Positions 24,687-33,205 of a stretch of DNA of 64,000 bases are shown one piece after another. Within the stretch, counting starts at the first letter, position 1, and every line of letters starts with the position of its first letter. A model generated the notes under the pieces. The model was not told the DNA's origin and made no database searches. It worked only from the letters and a program-made list of their open reading frames with translations. The stretch covers positions 124,001 to 188,000 of the forward strand of contig CANLNT010000001.1 of assembly GCA_947492825.1 (NCBI GenBank). Direction: 5' to 3'. The stretch comes from an uncultured Paracoccaceae bacterium (GTDB taxonomy: Bacteria > Pseudomonadota > Alphaproteobacteria > Rhodobacterales > Rhodobacteraceae). The position numbers were made by a program, and so were the translations under genes.

Positions 24687-26294
24687 TTAGTTGATGCCGG
24701 TTGTGCCCCACATGTAGGCAAAGCCATTGCCGGGCAGGGTGAGCGTGGTGCCGTCAAGTGTGGCGTGATGCGGGCCTGTCAGCTTGGTGTCGCCAACGGT
24801 GAGCGTTTGCGGTGTGGCCGACAGGTTGAAGACGCAGGTAAGTGTCTGGTCCGCACTTGTGCGGGTGAAGGCCAGAATGGGGTCGGGCGCATCGATGAAG
24901 GTGGTTTTGCCCAGTGTGAGAGCGGCGTTGGCTTTGCGAAATGCGATGACCTCGCGGTAGTGGTGCAGGACGCTGTCGTTTGCGGCCTCTTGCCGGTCCA
25001 CGGCCTTGGCGGCTTGCGGCGCTTTGACGGGCAGCCATGGTGTGCCTGTGGAAAAGCCAGCGTTTGGCGCGTCTTCTTCCCAGACCATGGGGGTGCGGCA
25101 GCCGTCTCGGCCCTTGACTGCGGGCCAGTAGCGCAGGGCAGGCGGGTCTGTCAGTTCGTCGTAGGTGAGTTCGGTTTCGGTCTGGCCGAGTTCTTCGCCC
25201 TGGTAAATGCCAATGGTGCCTTCAAAGCTGCACAGCATCGCGATGGATTGCCGCGCGACCGCATCTTCGCTGACGGAACGGTCGGCCCAGCGGGTTGCGT
25301 GGCGCGGGACATCATGGTTGGAAAAAGACCATTTCGGGTGACCATCAGGTGCGCCCTTTTGAAACCCTTCGATGCAGCGACGAAAGTGGTCGGGCGACCA
25401 ATCGGGGCCAAGCATCGCAAAGCTGTAGGCCATATGCAGGCGGTCAGATCCGGCGGTGTATTCGCCCATGATTTCGATACTGCGATCGCCCATTTCGCCG
25501 ACTTCGCCGACCATCATGATGTCGTCATACTGGTCCGTTATGCGGCGGAGTTTTTCAAGGAAAGCAAGGTTTTCGGGGCGGGTCTTGTTGTAGATGTTCT
25601 GCTGCATACCATAGAGATCTGTCGCCATAACCTGCGGCTTGGCGTCAGCGGGCGGGTTGGAGCGCAATTCCTTGTCATGGTAGTAGTAGTTGACGGTATC
25701 CAGACGGAACCCATCAAGGCCACGGTCGAGCCAGAACTTGCAGGTGGCAAGGATCGCCTCGACCACCTCGGGGTTGTGAAAGTTCAAGTCTGGCTGGCTC
25801 GCCAAAAAGTTGTGCAAGTAGTATTGGCCGCGACCGGGGTCAAATTCCCACGCGGGGCCACCAAAGTGGCTGTGCCAATTGGTAGGCGGGCTGCCATCGG
25901 GCAGCGGATCGGCCCAGACGTACCAGTCGGCCTTTGCGTTGCTGCGGTCCTTGCGCGAGGCCTTGAACCATGGATGCTGGTCAGAGGTGTGGCTGAGCAC
26001 CTGATCGGTGATCACCTTGAGTCCAAGCGCGTGGGCGGTGGCAATCAGCGTGTCAAAGTCGGCGAGCGTGCCAAAAAGCGGGTCGATGTCAGTGTAGTCG
26101 CTGACGTCATAGCCCATGTCCTTTTGCGGAGACATGAAGATGGGGGAAAGCCAGATACAATCGACCCCAAGTGAGGCCACATGCGGCAAGCGACGTGTAA
26201 TGCCTGGCAGGTCCCCGACGCCATTGCCGGTCGAGTCCTGAAAAGAGCGCGGATAGATCTGATAGATCACCGCATCCCGCCACCATTCGCGCAT
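24687..26294 (-). CDS. Alpha-glucosidase (glycoside hydrolase family 13)
   Basis: A 535-residue cytosolic GH13 enzyme that cleaves glucose from alpha-glucosides. The N-terminal YQIYPRSFQDSTGNGVGDLPGI motif, nucleophile Asp199 in GFRLDT, acid/base Glu264 in MVGEVGE and the transition-state His-Asp pair (327-328) in FSNHDVPRHA are intact. No signal peptide is present, so the substrate is hydrolysed after import. As the first gene of the aglA-like/malEFG transcript, directly under the 24-base palindrome at 26339, it is expected to be induced by maltose or a related disaccharide. Sucrose or trehalose activity cannot be excluded. Confidence 0.92.
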   Translation of the reverse strand: MREWWRDAVIYQIYPRSFQDSTGNGVGDLPGITRRLPHVASLGVDCIWLSPIFMSPQKDMGYDVSDYTDIDPLFGTLADFDTLIATAHALGLKVITDQVLSHTSDQHPWFKASRKDRSNAKADWYVWADPLPDGSPPTNWHSHFGGPAWEFDPGRGQYYLHNFLASQPDLNFHNPEVVEAILATCKFWLDRGLDGFRLDTVNYYYHDKELRSNPPADAKPQVMATDLYGMQQNIYNKTRPENLAFLEKLRRITDQYDDIMMVGEVGEMGDRSIEIMGEYTAGSDRLHMAYSFAMLGPDWSPDHFRRCIEGFQKGAPDGHPKWSFSNHDVPRHATRWADRSVSEDAVARQSIAMLCSFEGTIGIYQGEELGQTETELTYDELTDPPALRYWPAVKGRDGCRTPMVWEEDAPNAGFSTGTPWLPVKAPQAAKAVDRQEAANDSVLHHYREVIAFRKANAALTLGKTTFIDAPDPILAFTRTSADQTLTCVFNLSATPQTLTVGDTKLTGPHHATLDGTTLTLPGNGFAYMWGTTGIN

Positions 26295-26338
26295 TCTGTA
26301 TCCTCCCTGATTCGAGGGGAACTTACCAAAGGCGTCAA

Positions 26339-26362
26339 AAAATTCAAAACGTTTTGAATTTT
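26339..26362. promoter_or_regulatory. LacI-type operator, 24-base perfect palindrome
   Basis: The sequence is symmetrical around a central CG with half-site AATTCAAAAC, extended by AA/TT on each flank. The CG centre is the hallmark of LacI/GalR-family operators. It lies 45 bases upstream of the alpha-glucosidase start and 98 bases upstream of the regulator gene at 26460, so one site could control both directions. Confidence 0.8.
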
Positions 26363-26432
26363 CGGTTTTTGTTGATTTATTGAGGTGAATAGGTCACGTT
26401 GCGCCCGAATGCGTCGTTCGGCGCGCTTTGGT

Positions 26433-26449
26433 TTTGAAACGGTTTGAAA
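26433..26449. promoter_or_regulatory. Second, weaker LacI-type half-site cluster
   Basis: TTTGAAACGGTTTGAAA contains AAAC-G-GTTT symmetry and the same GTTTGAA half-site as the main operator, ending eleven bases before the regulator start. It fits autoregulation by steric block. The symmetry is imperfect. Confidence 0.4.
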
Positions 26450-26459
26450 GGCCAACAAC

Positions 26460-27515
26460 GTGGCAACGCTCAAGGACATCAGCGCGGAGCTTGGCCTGTC
26501 GGTTGCCACGGTGTCACGGGCGTTGAACGGGTTTCCAGAGGTCAACACAAAGACCCGCGACAAGGTGCAAGAGGCTGCAGATCGGCTGGGGTATCGCCCC
26601 AACCGGACTGCGCAGCGGCTGGTGACCGGGCGGTCGGGTATGGTGGGGATGATCGTCAAGATCCGGCCCGATCTGAGTGCGGACCAAACCTTTGTCGAGA
26701 TCCTGACCGGGCTGACAGCCGCACTGGCGGCGCGTGATACCGATCTTGTTCTGGCGGTTGATCAAGATCCTGATCCGGTGGCGGCATACAAGAAGATGCT
26801 GGAACGGGACATGTTGGATGGGTTTATCCTGAACGCGCCCGTGCCGCAGGACCCGCGCGTTGATTTCCTGACGCACGCCGGTGTGCCGTTTGTGATGCAT
26901 GGGCAATGCCGCAACGATGCGGCCTATCCGTTCTATAGCATCGACAACCAGGGGGTGAGTGTTGAGGCCGTAGATTTGCTGACAGCACTTGGGCACCAAC
27001 GGATCGCGTTGCTGAACGGCGACCTGACCCACTCTTATGCGGCGGACCGGTTGGCAGGCTTTGCGCTGGCGATGCGCAATGCCGGACTGCGGGTGCCAGA
27101 GGCTTTCATGACGTCGGCGCCACCCTCCGAGGATTATGGCTATGCGCAGGCGCTGGCGATGTTGGCGGGACAGCATGGGGCTGCGCCAACGGCGTTTGTC
27201 TGCGCTTCGACCCTGATTGCGGCAGGGGTAATGCGCGCCGTTGCCGACCGGGGGCTGCGGGTGCCGGAGGACGTGTCGATTGTGGCCCATGACGATGCAT
27301 TGCCGCAGACCCGCGCGATCAACTTTTCACCGGCCTTGACGGTCACGCGCGCGCCGTTGCGCGATTCCTGCGTGCCGCTGGCGAACCATTTGATTGACCA
27401 CATTAACGGCGCAGAGGCCCGTACTTTGCAAACCCTGTTCAGGGCAGAGCTGATCCTGCGCGGATCAACCGGCCCCGTCCCAACCGGAGGAGAACAACCA
27501 TGGCCCTCGACGTGA
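26460..27515 (+). CDS. LacI family transcriptional regulator of the maltose/alpha-glucoside genes
   Basis: A 351-residue repressor. The N-terminal helix-turn-helix MATLKDISAELGLSVATVSRALNG and hinge YRPNRTAQRLVTGRSGMVG are canonical, followed by a periplasmic-binding-protein-like sugar domain (about 60-335). It starts with GTG at 26460. It is divergent from the alpha-glucosidase/malEFG transcript and overlaps the ATPase gene at its 3' end by 16 bases, so it regulates the genes around it; the palindrome at 26339 is its likely operator. The inducer is presumably maltose or an alpha-glucoside. Confidence 0.92.
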   Translation: MATLKDISAELGLSVATVSRALNGFPEVNTKTRDKVQEAADRLGYRPNRTAQRLVTGRSGMVGMIVKIRPDLSADQTFVEILTGLTAALAARDTDLVLAVDQDPDPVAAYKKMLERDMLDGFILNAPVPQDPRVDFLTHAGVPFVMHGQCRNDAAYPFYSIDNQGVSVEAVDLLTALGHQRIALLNGDLTHSYAADRLAGFALAMRNAGLRVPEAFMTSAPPSEDYGYAQALAMLAGQHGAAPTAFVCASTLIAAGVMRAVADRGLRVPEDVSIVAHDDALPQTRAINFSPALTVTRAPLRDSCVPLANHLIDHINGAEARTLQTLFRAELILRGSTGPVPTGGEQPWPST

Positions 27516-28567
27516 TGCAGCAAACCGCTCTTGAAGCGCGGAACCTGAAGAAATCCTATGGCTCCGTGCAGGTGCTGCATGACATCGACCTGGAGATGCA
27601 GGCCGGCGAATTTCTGGTGCTGGTGGGGCCGTCGGGGTGCGGCAAGTCCACGTTGTTGAACTGTATCGCGGGCCTTGAAGAAGTTACCGGCGGCGCATTG
27701 ATGATTGGCGGGCGCGATGTAACGCAAGAGCCGCCTAAGGACCGCGATATCGCGATGGTGTTCCAGTCCTACGCGCTTTATCCGACGATGACAGTGGGCG
27801 AAAATATTGGTTTTGGCATGAAGATCCGCCGCGTTCCCAAGCCGAAGATGGACGCCAAGATCAAAGAGGTGGCGACGCTTTTGCAGATTGATCATCTGCT
27901 TGATCGCCAGCCCAGCCAATTGTCCGGCGGGCAGCGGCAGAGGGTAGCGATGGGCCGTGCGCTGGTGCGCGACCCCAAGCTGTTCCTGTTTGATGAACCG
28001 TTGTCGAACCTTGACGCCAAGCTGCGGGTCGAGATGCGGGCCGAAATCAAGCGGTTGCACAAGACGACGGGTGCAAGCATCGTCTATGTGACCCACGACC
28101 AGATCGAAGCGATGACGCTGGCCAGCCGGATTGTTGTGCTGAAAGACGGTTATGTTCAGCAGATCGGCACGCCGGAAGAGATCTATGACCAGCCAGCCAA
28201 CACCTTTGTCGCAGATTTCATGGGTTCGCCGCCAATGAACCTGATGCCCGCAGAGGTGACGGGCGAGGGGGTGGTTGTTGATGGGAACCTCTTTGCGATG
28301 GACACCTCTGGTTTGCCGGGGAACGTGACGCTGGGCATTCGGCCAGAGCAGTTTTCGCTGGGTGGGTCTGACTTGAAAGTGACACCAGAGATGATCGAAA
28401 ACACCGGCGCGGAAAGCTATGTGCAATTCACTCTGAGCGGTGCGCAAGTGACCGCGCGTCTGCCCGGACGCATGGATGAAGACCACAACGGCGCGATCAG
28501 CCTTGGGGTGGATATGGCCAAGCTGAGCCTCTTTGACATCACAACCGGGGCGCTGATCAGCCGCTAG
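27500..28567 (+). CDS. malK: Sugar ABC transporter ATPase, MalK/UgpC type
   Basis: A 355-residue ATPase. Walker A GPSGCGKST, signature LSGGQRQR, Walker B LFLFDEPLSNLDAKLR and the H-loop VTHDQ are intact, and a C-terminal regulatory OB-like domain (about 240-355) is present as in MalK. The ATG at 27500 follows GGAGGAGA within the 3' end of the lacI-type gene. It should energise MalFG even though it is encoded on the opposite transcript, an arrangement that places ATPase and repressor under one promoter. Confidence 0.92.
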   Translation: MALDVMQQTALEARNLKKSYGSVQVLHDIDLEMQAGEFLVLVGPSGCGKSTLLNCIAGLEEVTGGALMIGGRDVTQEPPKDRDIAMVFQSYALYPTMTVGENIGFGMKIRRVPKPKMDAKIKEVATLLQIDHLLDRQPSQLSGGQRQRVAMGRALVRDPKLFLFDEPLSNLDAKLRVEMRAEIKRLHKTTGASIVYVTHDQIEAMTLASRIVVLKDGYVQQIGTPEEIYDQPANTFVADFMGSPPMNLMPAEVTGEGVVVDGNLFAMDTSGLPGNVTLGIRPEQFSLGGSDLKVTPEMIENTGAESYVQFTLSGAQVTARLPGRMDEDHNGAISLGVDMAKLSLFDITTGALISR

Positions 28568-28627
28568 AGCTTGCCGCATTGATCCACCCCGCCCGAGGTC
28601 CTAGAACGGACCAAAGAGGGAAAGTTC

Positions 28628-29635
28628 ATGCGCGTTTTAGTGACAGGCGGGGCCGGGTATATCGGGTCGCATACATTGGTCGAGATGTTGGGGCAGGGGC
28701 ACGAAGCGCTGGTGCTGGACGATTTCTCGAACGCGTCGCCCTTGGTTGTTGACCGGGTGCGCAAGCTGACCAACGGGAATCTGGATTTTGTCACCGGTGA
28801 CGTGCGCGATGATCAGGCACTGGATCAGGTGATGGACGATTTTCGGCCCGAGGCGGTGATCCACTTTGCGGGTCTCAAGGCCGTGGGCGAAAGCATGGAA
28901 AAGCCGCTGGCCTACTATGATGTGAATGTGAACGGCACGATCAGGCTGGCGCGCGCGATGGACAAGGTGGGCTGTCGGCGCGTCATCTTTTCCAGTAGCG
29001 CCACGGTCTACGGAGAGCCGCAGTACCTGCCGTATGACGAGGCGCACCCGCTGAACCCAACGAGTGTTTATGGCCGCACCAAGATGATCGCGGAACACAT
29101 CCTCAGCGATTGGGCCAATGCGGGCGGCAAGACGGCGGTTTTGCTGCGGTATTTCAACCCTGTGGGCGCCCATGCAAGCGCCCGGATTGGCGAGCATCCC
29201 GATGGTGTGCCCAACAACCTGATGCCTTTCATTGCGCAGGTTGCCGTTGGCAAGCGGGATCATCTGTCGATCTTTGGGGATGACTACGACACGCCCGATG
29301 GCACCGGGCTGCGCGATTATATCCACGTGGTTGATCTGGCGCGGGCGCATGTGGCGGCCCTGGATTATGCCGTTGGGGCGACAGGCGCGCGACCTTTCAA
29401 CATCGGCACCGGTCAGCCCTATTCAGTGCGCGAAATGGTCAAGGCCTTTGAGGCGGCCAGTGGACGTGCCATTCCCTGCAAGGTCACACCGCGCCGGGAC
29501 GGGGACATTGCCGCGATGCAGGCGGATCCATCGCGGGCCGCGGCAGAGATGGGTTGGCGCGCAACGCATTCGCTGGATGACATGGCGCGCAGCACGTGGG
29601 ACTGGCAATCCGGCAATCCAGACGGCTACGTCTAG
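28628..29635 (+). CDS. galE: UDP-glucose 4-epimerase
   Basis: A 335-residue extended SDR that interconverts UDP-glucose and UDP-galactose. It has the NAD motif GGAGYIGSH (8-16), the Ser in SSSATVYG and the catalytic pair Tyr-x3-Lys in YGRTKMIAEH, plus DYIHVVDLARAH and the C-terminal substrate loop. The ATG at 28628 follows GAGGGAAAG. It is 60 bases downstream of the ATPase gene, separated by a small hairpin (GGTCC/GGACC), and probably belongs to the same transcript. It could serve either galactose use or exopolysaccharide precursor supply. Confidence 0.95.
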   Translation: MRVLVTGGAGYIGSHTLVEMLGQGHEALVLDDFSNASPLVVDRVRKLTNGNLDFVTGDVRDDQALDQVMDDFRPEAVIHFAGLKAVGESMEKPLAYYDVNVNGTIRLARAMDKVGCRRVIFSSSATVYGEPQYLPYDEAHPLNPTSVYGRTKMIAEHILSDWANAGGKTAVLLRYFNPVGAHASARIGEHPDGVPNNLMPFIAQVAVGKRDHLSIFGDDYDTPDGTGLRDYIHVVDLARAHVAALDYAVGATGARPFNIGTGQPYSVREMVKAFEAASGRAIPCKVTPRRDGDIAAMQADPSRAAAEMGWRATHSLDDMARSTWDWQSGNPDGYV

Positions 29636-29658
29636 GCGGGGATGCATAGAGCCTGAGC

Positions 29659-30399
29659 CTATGAGGCGTTGGCGATCCAGCTTGTATCAAGATTGGCATA
29701 GCGGTCCTTGTAGCCGACCCGCTTGGCCCAGCCTGCGCGGTCGGTAATACGAATATAGGGCCGGGCCACGTCGATCTGGCCGGTGCTGGACAGCTTGCGC
29801 ATCAGGCGGTTCACATAGATGTCCGTCAGGCCCAGCGTGTCGCCGATATCTTTTTGGGACATATGCAGGGGGAACCGGTCAGAGGGTTGATCGGTCAGTT
29901 GCGCAGTACGGCTTTTCATCGACAGGATGAAATGGATCAGCCGATCCTCTGCTGATAGGCGGGTGATGGCATGCAGGCGGTCGCGCAAGGCCACCTCTTC
30001 CAGGCTGGACATGGACAGCAAGAGCGCAAGAAGGCGCGGATGGTCGTGACCCATACGGGACAACGTGCGTCGGTCGATCAGGCAGACCGCCCCGTCAGTC
30101 TGCATCTGCACGTCGTGCGGGGGCATAGGGAAGCCAAGATCGGCAAGGCCCACGATGTCGCCGGGCATGTAGATCTGCGTGATTGTAGATTGCCCCGCAG
30201 CAGAGGTCGCGCGGGACACGGCCCACCCCGATTTGATGATTGCAATGCGAGCATCGGCGCGTGCCGGGTCAAAGACCGCGCTGCGTTTCTTGCGCGAGAT
30301 TGCGTCACGTTCCAACTGTTCAAAAACATAGCGCTCGGCACAGCTTAGCTCTGCGTGACGCTCCAAACGAAGCAAGAACGCGCTTGACGTAGCCTTCAT
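29659..30399 (-). CDS. Crp/Fnr family transcriptional regulator
   Basis: A 246-residue regulator with an N-terminal cyclic-nucleotide-binding-like beta roll (about 25-140, including MPGDIVGLADLGF) and a C-terminal winged helix (about 155-225) whose recognition helix is DIGDTLGLTDIYVNRLMRKL. It lacks the N-terminal Cys cluster of Fnr, so it does not carry that type of iron-sulfur sensor. Roseobacters encode many such paralogues and the ligand cannot be assigned. It is convergent with galE and has a 241-base upstream gap. Confidence 0.88.
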   Translation of the reverse strand: MKATSSAFLLRLERHAELSCAERYVFEQLERDAISRKKRSAVFDPARADARIAIIKSGWAVSRATSAAGQSTITQIYMPGDIVGLADLGFPMPPHDVQMQTDGAVCLIDRRTLSRMGHDHPRLLALLLSMSSLEEVALRDRLHAITRLSAEDRLIHFILSMKSRTAQLTDQPSDRFPLHMSQKDIGDTLGLTDIYVNRLMRKLSSTGQIDVARPYIRITDRAGWAKRVGYKDRYANLDTSWIANAS

Positions 30400-30640
30400 T
30401 CTAGAAATTCCTTCCCACCCCTTAATCGAACTTCGTCCCGCATTGGTTGCAGCGGTTCGGTCCTGAATTTTCGATCTCTCCTCCTGTACTATGTCACGTA
30501 ATATTTACACGTTCTCGCTTTTCGTCATTAACTTGGTTTAACTTCAAACGCTTTTACGTGGTGATGTGGAGGATGTGCCGCGGACTTGATCCGTGGACAG
30601 CCTACGTCGCTTTGACACGGCAAAGTTGTGCCTCGATGAG
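30400..30640. other. Intergenic region, 241 bases, no gene seen
   Basis: The gap between two minus-strand regulator genes has no supported reading frame. It contains an AT-rich stretch (about 30485-30560) upstream of the Crp/Fnr-type gene, where its promoter should lie, and a seven-pair hairpin with one G-T pair (CCGCGGA/TCCGTGG, about 30577-30595) that may end the LysR transcript. No FNR-like TTGAT-N4-ATCAA box was found. Confidence 0.4.
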
Positions 30641-31546
30641 TTAAAGGTTGATGTCTGCGACTGACCGCTCAATCCGGTGGGTGAACCGTTCGATCGCGGC
30701 GGGCAATTTCTGGTAGGGCGGATAAAAGGCGGTAAGCCAGATTTCGGGGGTCCGCCAGTTGGGCAGGACCGGCACCAATGACCCCGCAGCGAGGGCGGGT
30801 GCCACCAGAAAGTCAGGCAAAAGGGCAATGCCCTGACCGGCCACTGCCATCTGCGCTAGAAGGTCGCCATTGTTGCAAGCAAAGCGGAATGACTGGCGCA
30901 CGGGGTGGGTGTCGCCGGTTGCAGGGTCGGTCAACTGCCAAGTCTCACCCTCTGCCAGATTTGTGTAGCTAAGACAGGCGTGCGTAGGGAGTTCAGCGGG
31001 ATGCGTCGGTTTGCCGTGGGCCGCCAGATAGGATGGTGCAGCCACAAGCGTGCGGCGTACCTGTTTGATTTTGCGCCATATTGTGGACCGATCTGTGGGC
31101 GCGCCGGAAATACGCAGCGCCATGTCATAGTCCGCTTGCATGATGTCGACAAAGCTGTCGGTCAGGTTGATTGACAGATCAATGCCGGGGTGTTCGTCGC
31201 GAAACGCCGCAATGGGGCCTGCCAGAAACTGAGTGCCAAAGGAAAGCGGTGCAGAGATTCGCAGACTGCCTTGCAGATCGGTCTGAAAGGCACGGGCACT
31301 ATCGTCAATCCGCGCAATCTCGGCAATAATGGGCAGCATACGTTGATAGTAGGATTGCCCGGCCTGGGTCAGCGCCACCTTACGGGTCGTGCGCTTGAAA
31401 AGCTGGACCCCCAGTGCTGCCTCAAGCTCTGCCACGGCGCGGGTCACCGAAGAGGCGGAGGTGCCGAGTGTTTGGGCCGCACGGGCAAAGCCATTGGCCT
31501 CTGCCACGGCGATGAATGTTCTGATCTGTTCAAGTTGGCCGGACAT
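30641..31546 (-). CDS. LysR family transcriptional regulator
   Basis: A 301-residue regulator with an N-terminal winged helix-turn-helix (MSGQLEQIRTFIAVAEANGFARAAQ... recognition helix SASSVTRAVAELEAALG) and a C-terminal co-inducer-binding domain beginning near LRISAPLSFG (about 90). The ATG at 31546 is preferred; an in-frame TTG at 31576 would lie within the repeat motif of the promoter. It is divergent from the dioxygenase/hydrolase pair at 31642, the usual layout for a LysR activator and its target. The co-inducer is probably an aromatic or quinone, inferred from those targets. Confidence 0.9.
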   Translation of the reverse strand: MSGQLEQIRTFIAVAEANGFARAAQTLGTSASSVTRAVAELEAALGVQLFKRTTRKVALTQAGQSYYQRMLPIIAEIARIDDSARAFQTDLQGSLRISAPLSFGTQFLAGPIAAFRDEHPGIDLSINLTDSFVDIMQADYDMALRISGAPTDRSTIWRKIKQVRRTLVAAPSYLAAHGKPTHPAELPTHACLSYTNLAEGETWQLTDPATGDTHPVRQSFRFACNNGDLLAQMAVAGQGIALLPDFLVAPALAAGSLVPVLPNWRTPEIWLTAFYPPYQKLPAAIERFTHRIERSVADINL

Positions 31547-31565
31547 TATTTCGCTTTCTGCAATA

Positions 31566-31591
31566 GATAATCGCAAATTGATGGGATTATC
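31566..31591. promoter_or_regulatory. LysR-type binding site in the divergent promoter
   Basis: GATAATC (31566-31572) and GATTATC (31585-31591) are perfect inverted arms 12 bases apart, and each is followed by GCAA, so ATCGCAA also occurs as a direct repeat. AT-rich dyads of this spacing are typical LysR sites. It sits 51 bases upstream of the dioxygenase ATG. Confidence 0.55.
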
Positions 31592-31641
31592 GCAATAGTT
31601 TGGGCGCGCTATATCTAGGCCAGAAAATACAGGAGGGCGAC

Positions 31642-32574
31642 ATGCTCGATCAGATCAAAGGCCTGCACCACATGACGTCAATCGCGTCGGATGCCGCCGA
31701 GAATAACGCATTTTTCACGCAGGCGCTGGGCCTGCGCCGGGTCAAGAAGACCGTCAATTTTGACGCGCCAGAGGTTTATCACCTGTACTACGGTGACGAA
31801 GTTGGCTCTCCCGGGTCGGTGATGACCTATTTCCCGTTCCAGAACGCCAAGCGCGGTAGCAAGGGAACGGGCGAAGTTGGCGAGACCGTCTTTTCGGTGC
31901 CAACCGGATCGCTGGATTTCTGGGCTGATCGGCTGGCGACTTTCGACGCGCAGGGCATGGCCAAGGTTGACCACTTTGGCGAGCAGCGGCTGCGGTTTGA
32001 AAACCCAGATGGCGAAGGGTTTTCGCTGGCAGAGGTGCGCGACGATCCGCGCCCCGGCTGGACCGGCAACGGCGTGTCAGAGGATCATGCGATCCACGGG
32101 TTTCATGCTGCCACCATGCGGTTGCAGGACACCGGCGCAATGGCCGAATTGCTGGGTTTCATGGGGTACGACAAGGTGGATACCCGCGAAGGTGTGACCC
32201 GCTTTGCCGTGGCGGATGGCACAGGGGCCAATACGATCGACCTTCAGGCGCTGCCAGATGCCGGGGCTGCCCAGCAAGGAGCCGGGTCGGTGCATCACAT
32301 TGCTTTTGCAGTTGAAAACCGTGCCGCCCAGCTTGAGGTGCGCAAGGCGCTGCTGGACACCGGTTATCAGGTGACACCAGTCATAGACCGCGATTATTTC
32401 TGGGCGATCTACTTTCGCACGCCCGGCGGGGTACTGTTTGAGGTTGCGACCAACGAGCCGGGATTTGACCGGGACGAAGACCGCGCGACCCTTGGCGAGG
32501 CGCTGCGCCTGCCAACCCAGCACGAACATTTGCGCCCCTTTCTGGAAGAGCATCTGCAGCCTTTGGAGGCCTGA
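31642..32574 (+). CDS. Ring-cleaving dioxygenase, VOC family (MhqO-like)
   Basis: A 310-residue protein with two vicinal-oxygen-chelate domains. It opens IKGLHHMTSIASDAAENNAFF with the first metal-binding His, continues EVYHLYYGDEVGSPGSVMTYFPF, and carries a second set in SVHHIAFAV and a Glu in TPGGVLFEVAT, enough for the metal site. This is the MhqO/CatE-like group, which opens hydroquinone or catechol rings and protects against quinones. The ATG at 31642 follows AGGAGGG. The next gene starts two bases after its stop and encodes an MhqD-like hydrolase, repeating the partnership known from Bacillus subtilis. Confidence 0.88.
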   Translation: MLDQIKGLHHMTSIASDAAENNAFFTQALGLRRVKKTVNFDAPEVYHLYYGDEVGSPGSVMTYFPFQNAKRGSKGTGEVGETVFSVPTGSLDFWADRLATFDAQGMAKVDHFGEQRLRFENPDGEGFSLAEVRDDPRPGWTGNGVSEDHAIHGFHAATMRLQDTGAMAELLGFMGYDKVDTREGVTRFAVADGTGANTIDLQALPDAGAAQQGAGSVHHIAFAVENRAAQLEVRKALLDTGYQVTPVIDRDYFWAIYFRTPGGVLFEVATNEPGFDRDEDRATLGEALRLPTQHEHLRPFLEEHLQPLEA

Positions 32575-32575
32575 G

Positions 32576-33148
32576 GTGTACCATTTCGCAGAGACAAAGG
32601 GTGATGGACCGCTGGTGTTTACGTTTCACGGCACCGGCGGGTCCGAGGGCCAGTTCCACGGCTTTGCACGCGAGGTTTTGCCCGGTGCGCATGTGGTGTC
32701 GCCCCGGGGTGATGTGTCGGAACATGGCGCGCTGCGCTTTTTTCGCCGCACAGGCGAGGGGGTCTACGACATGGATGATCTTGCCCAGCGGCGCGCCGCC
32801 ATGGGGGATTTCATGGCGGGATTTGGCGACGGGGCGTTGGCGCTTGGCTATTCCAACGGCGCGAATATTCTAGCGGCTGTGGTGCTGGAACGGCCCGCGC
32901 TGGTGGATCGGGCGGTGCTGATGCATCCGCTGATCCCTTGGACGCCCGCGCCGCAGCCGGGTTTGGCAGGGCGCGCGATCCTGATCACAGCGGGGCGGCG
33001 CGACCCGATTTGCCCTGCGGCGCAAACCCAGGCGCTAGCTGACTATCTGGCCGGACAGGGGGCCGATGTGACGCTGCATTGGCATGATGGCGGGCACGAA
33101 ATCGACCGCAGCGAAGTGGCCGCCGTGACCACGTTTTTGCAGGGCTAG
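32576..33148 (+). CDS. Alpha/beta hydrolase, phospholipase/carboxylesterase family (MhqD-like)
   Basis: A 190-residue esterase-type hydrolase. HGTGG (oxyanion region near 20), the nucleophile elbow LGYSNGAN near 100, an Asp in GRRDPICP and the late His in HDGGHEI form the catalytic set. The start is GTG at 32576, right after the dioxygenase stop, with GGAGG eight bases upstream. Its closest role model is MhqD, which works with MhqO in hydroquinone/quinone detoxification. The true substrate is unknown. Confidence 0.85.
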   Translation: MYHFAETKGDGPLVFTFHGTGGSEGQFHGFAREVLPGAHVVSPRGDVSEHGALRFFRRTGEGVYDMDDLAQRRAAMGDFMAGFGDGALALGYSNGANILAAVVLERPALVDRAVLMHPLIPWTPAPQPGLAGRAILITAGRRDPICPAAQTQALADYLAGQGADVTLHWHDGGHEIDRSEVAAVTTFLQG

Positions 33149-33205
33149 TCATTGCGCCCTTGCTGGCCTGTGCCTAGGGTCGGGCCAGCAAACGGGAGAC
33201 ACGAC

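Noticed and set aside
24657-26174. A 505-codon open frame antisense to the alpha-glucosidase gene.
   Set aside because: Same reason: the minus strand encodes a complete GH13 enzyme with all catalytic residues and the antisense translation has no recognisable features.
27140-28579. A 479-codon frame antisense to the lacI-type and malK genes.
   Set aside because: Both genes on the plus strand are intact and well supported; the antisense frame is a codon-bias shadow.
30400-30640. Possible small gene or FNR-type site in the 241-base gap.
   Set aside because: No frame with a ribosome-binding site and coding-like composition was found, and no TTGAT-N4-ATCAA-like sequence is present.
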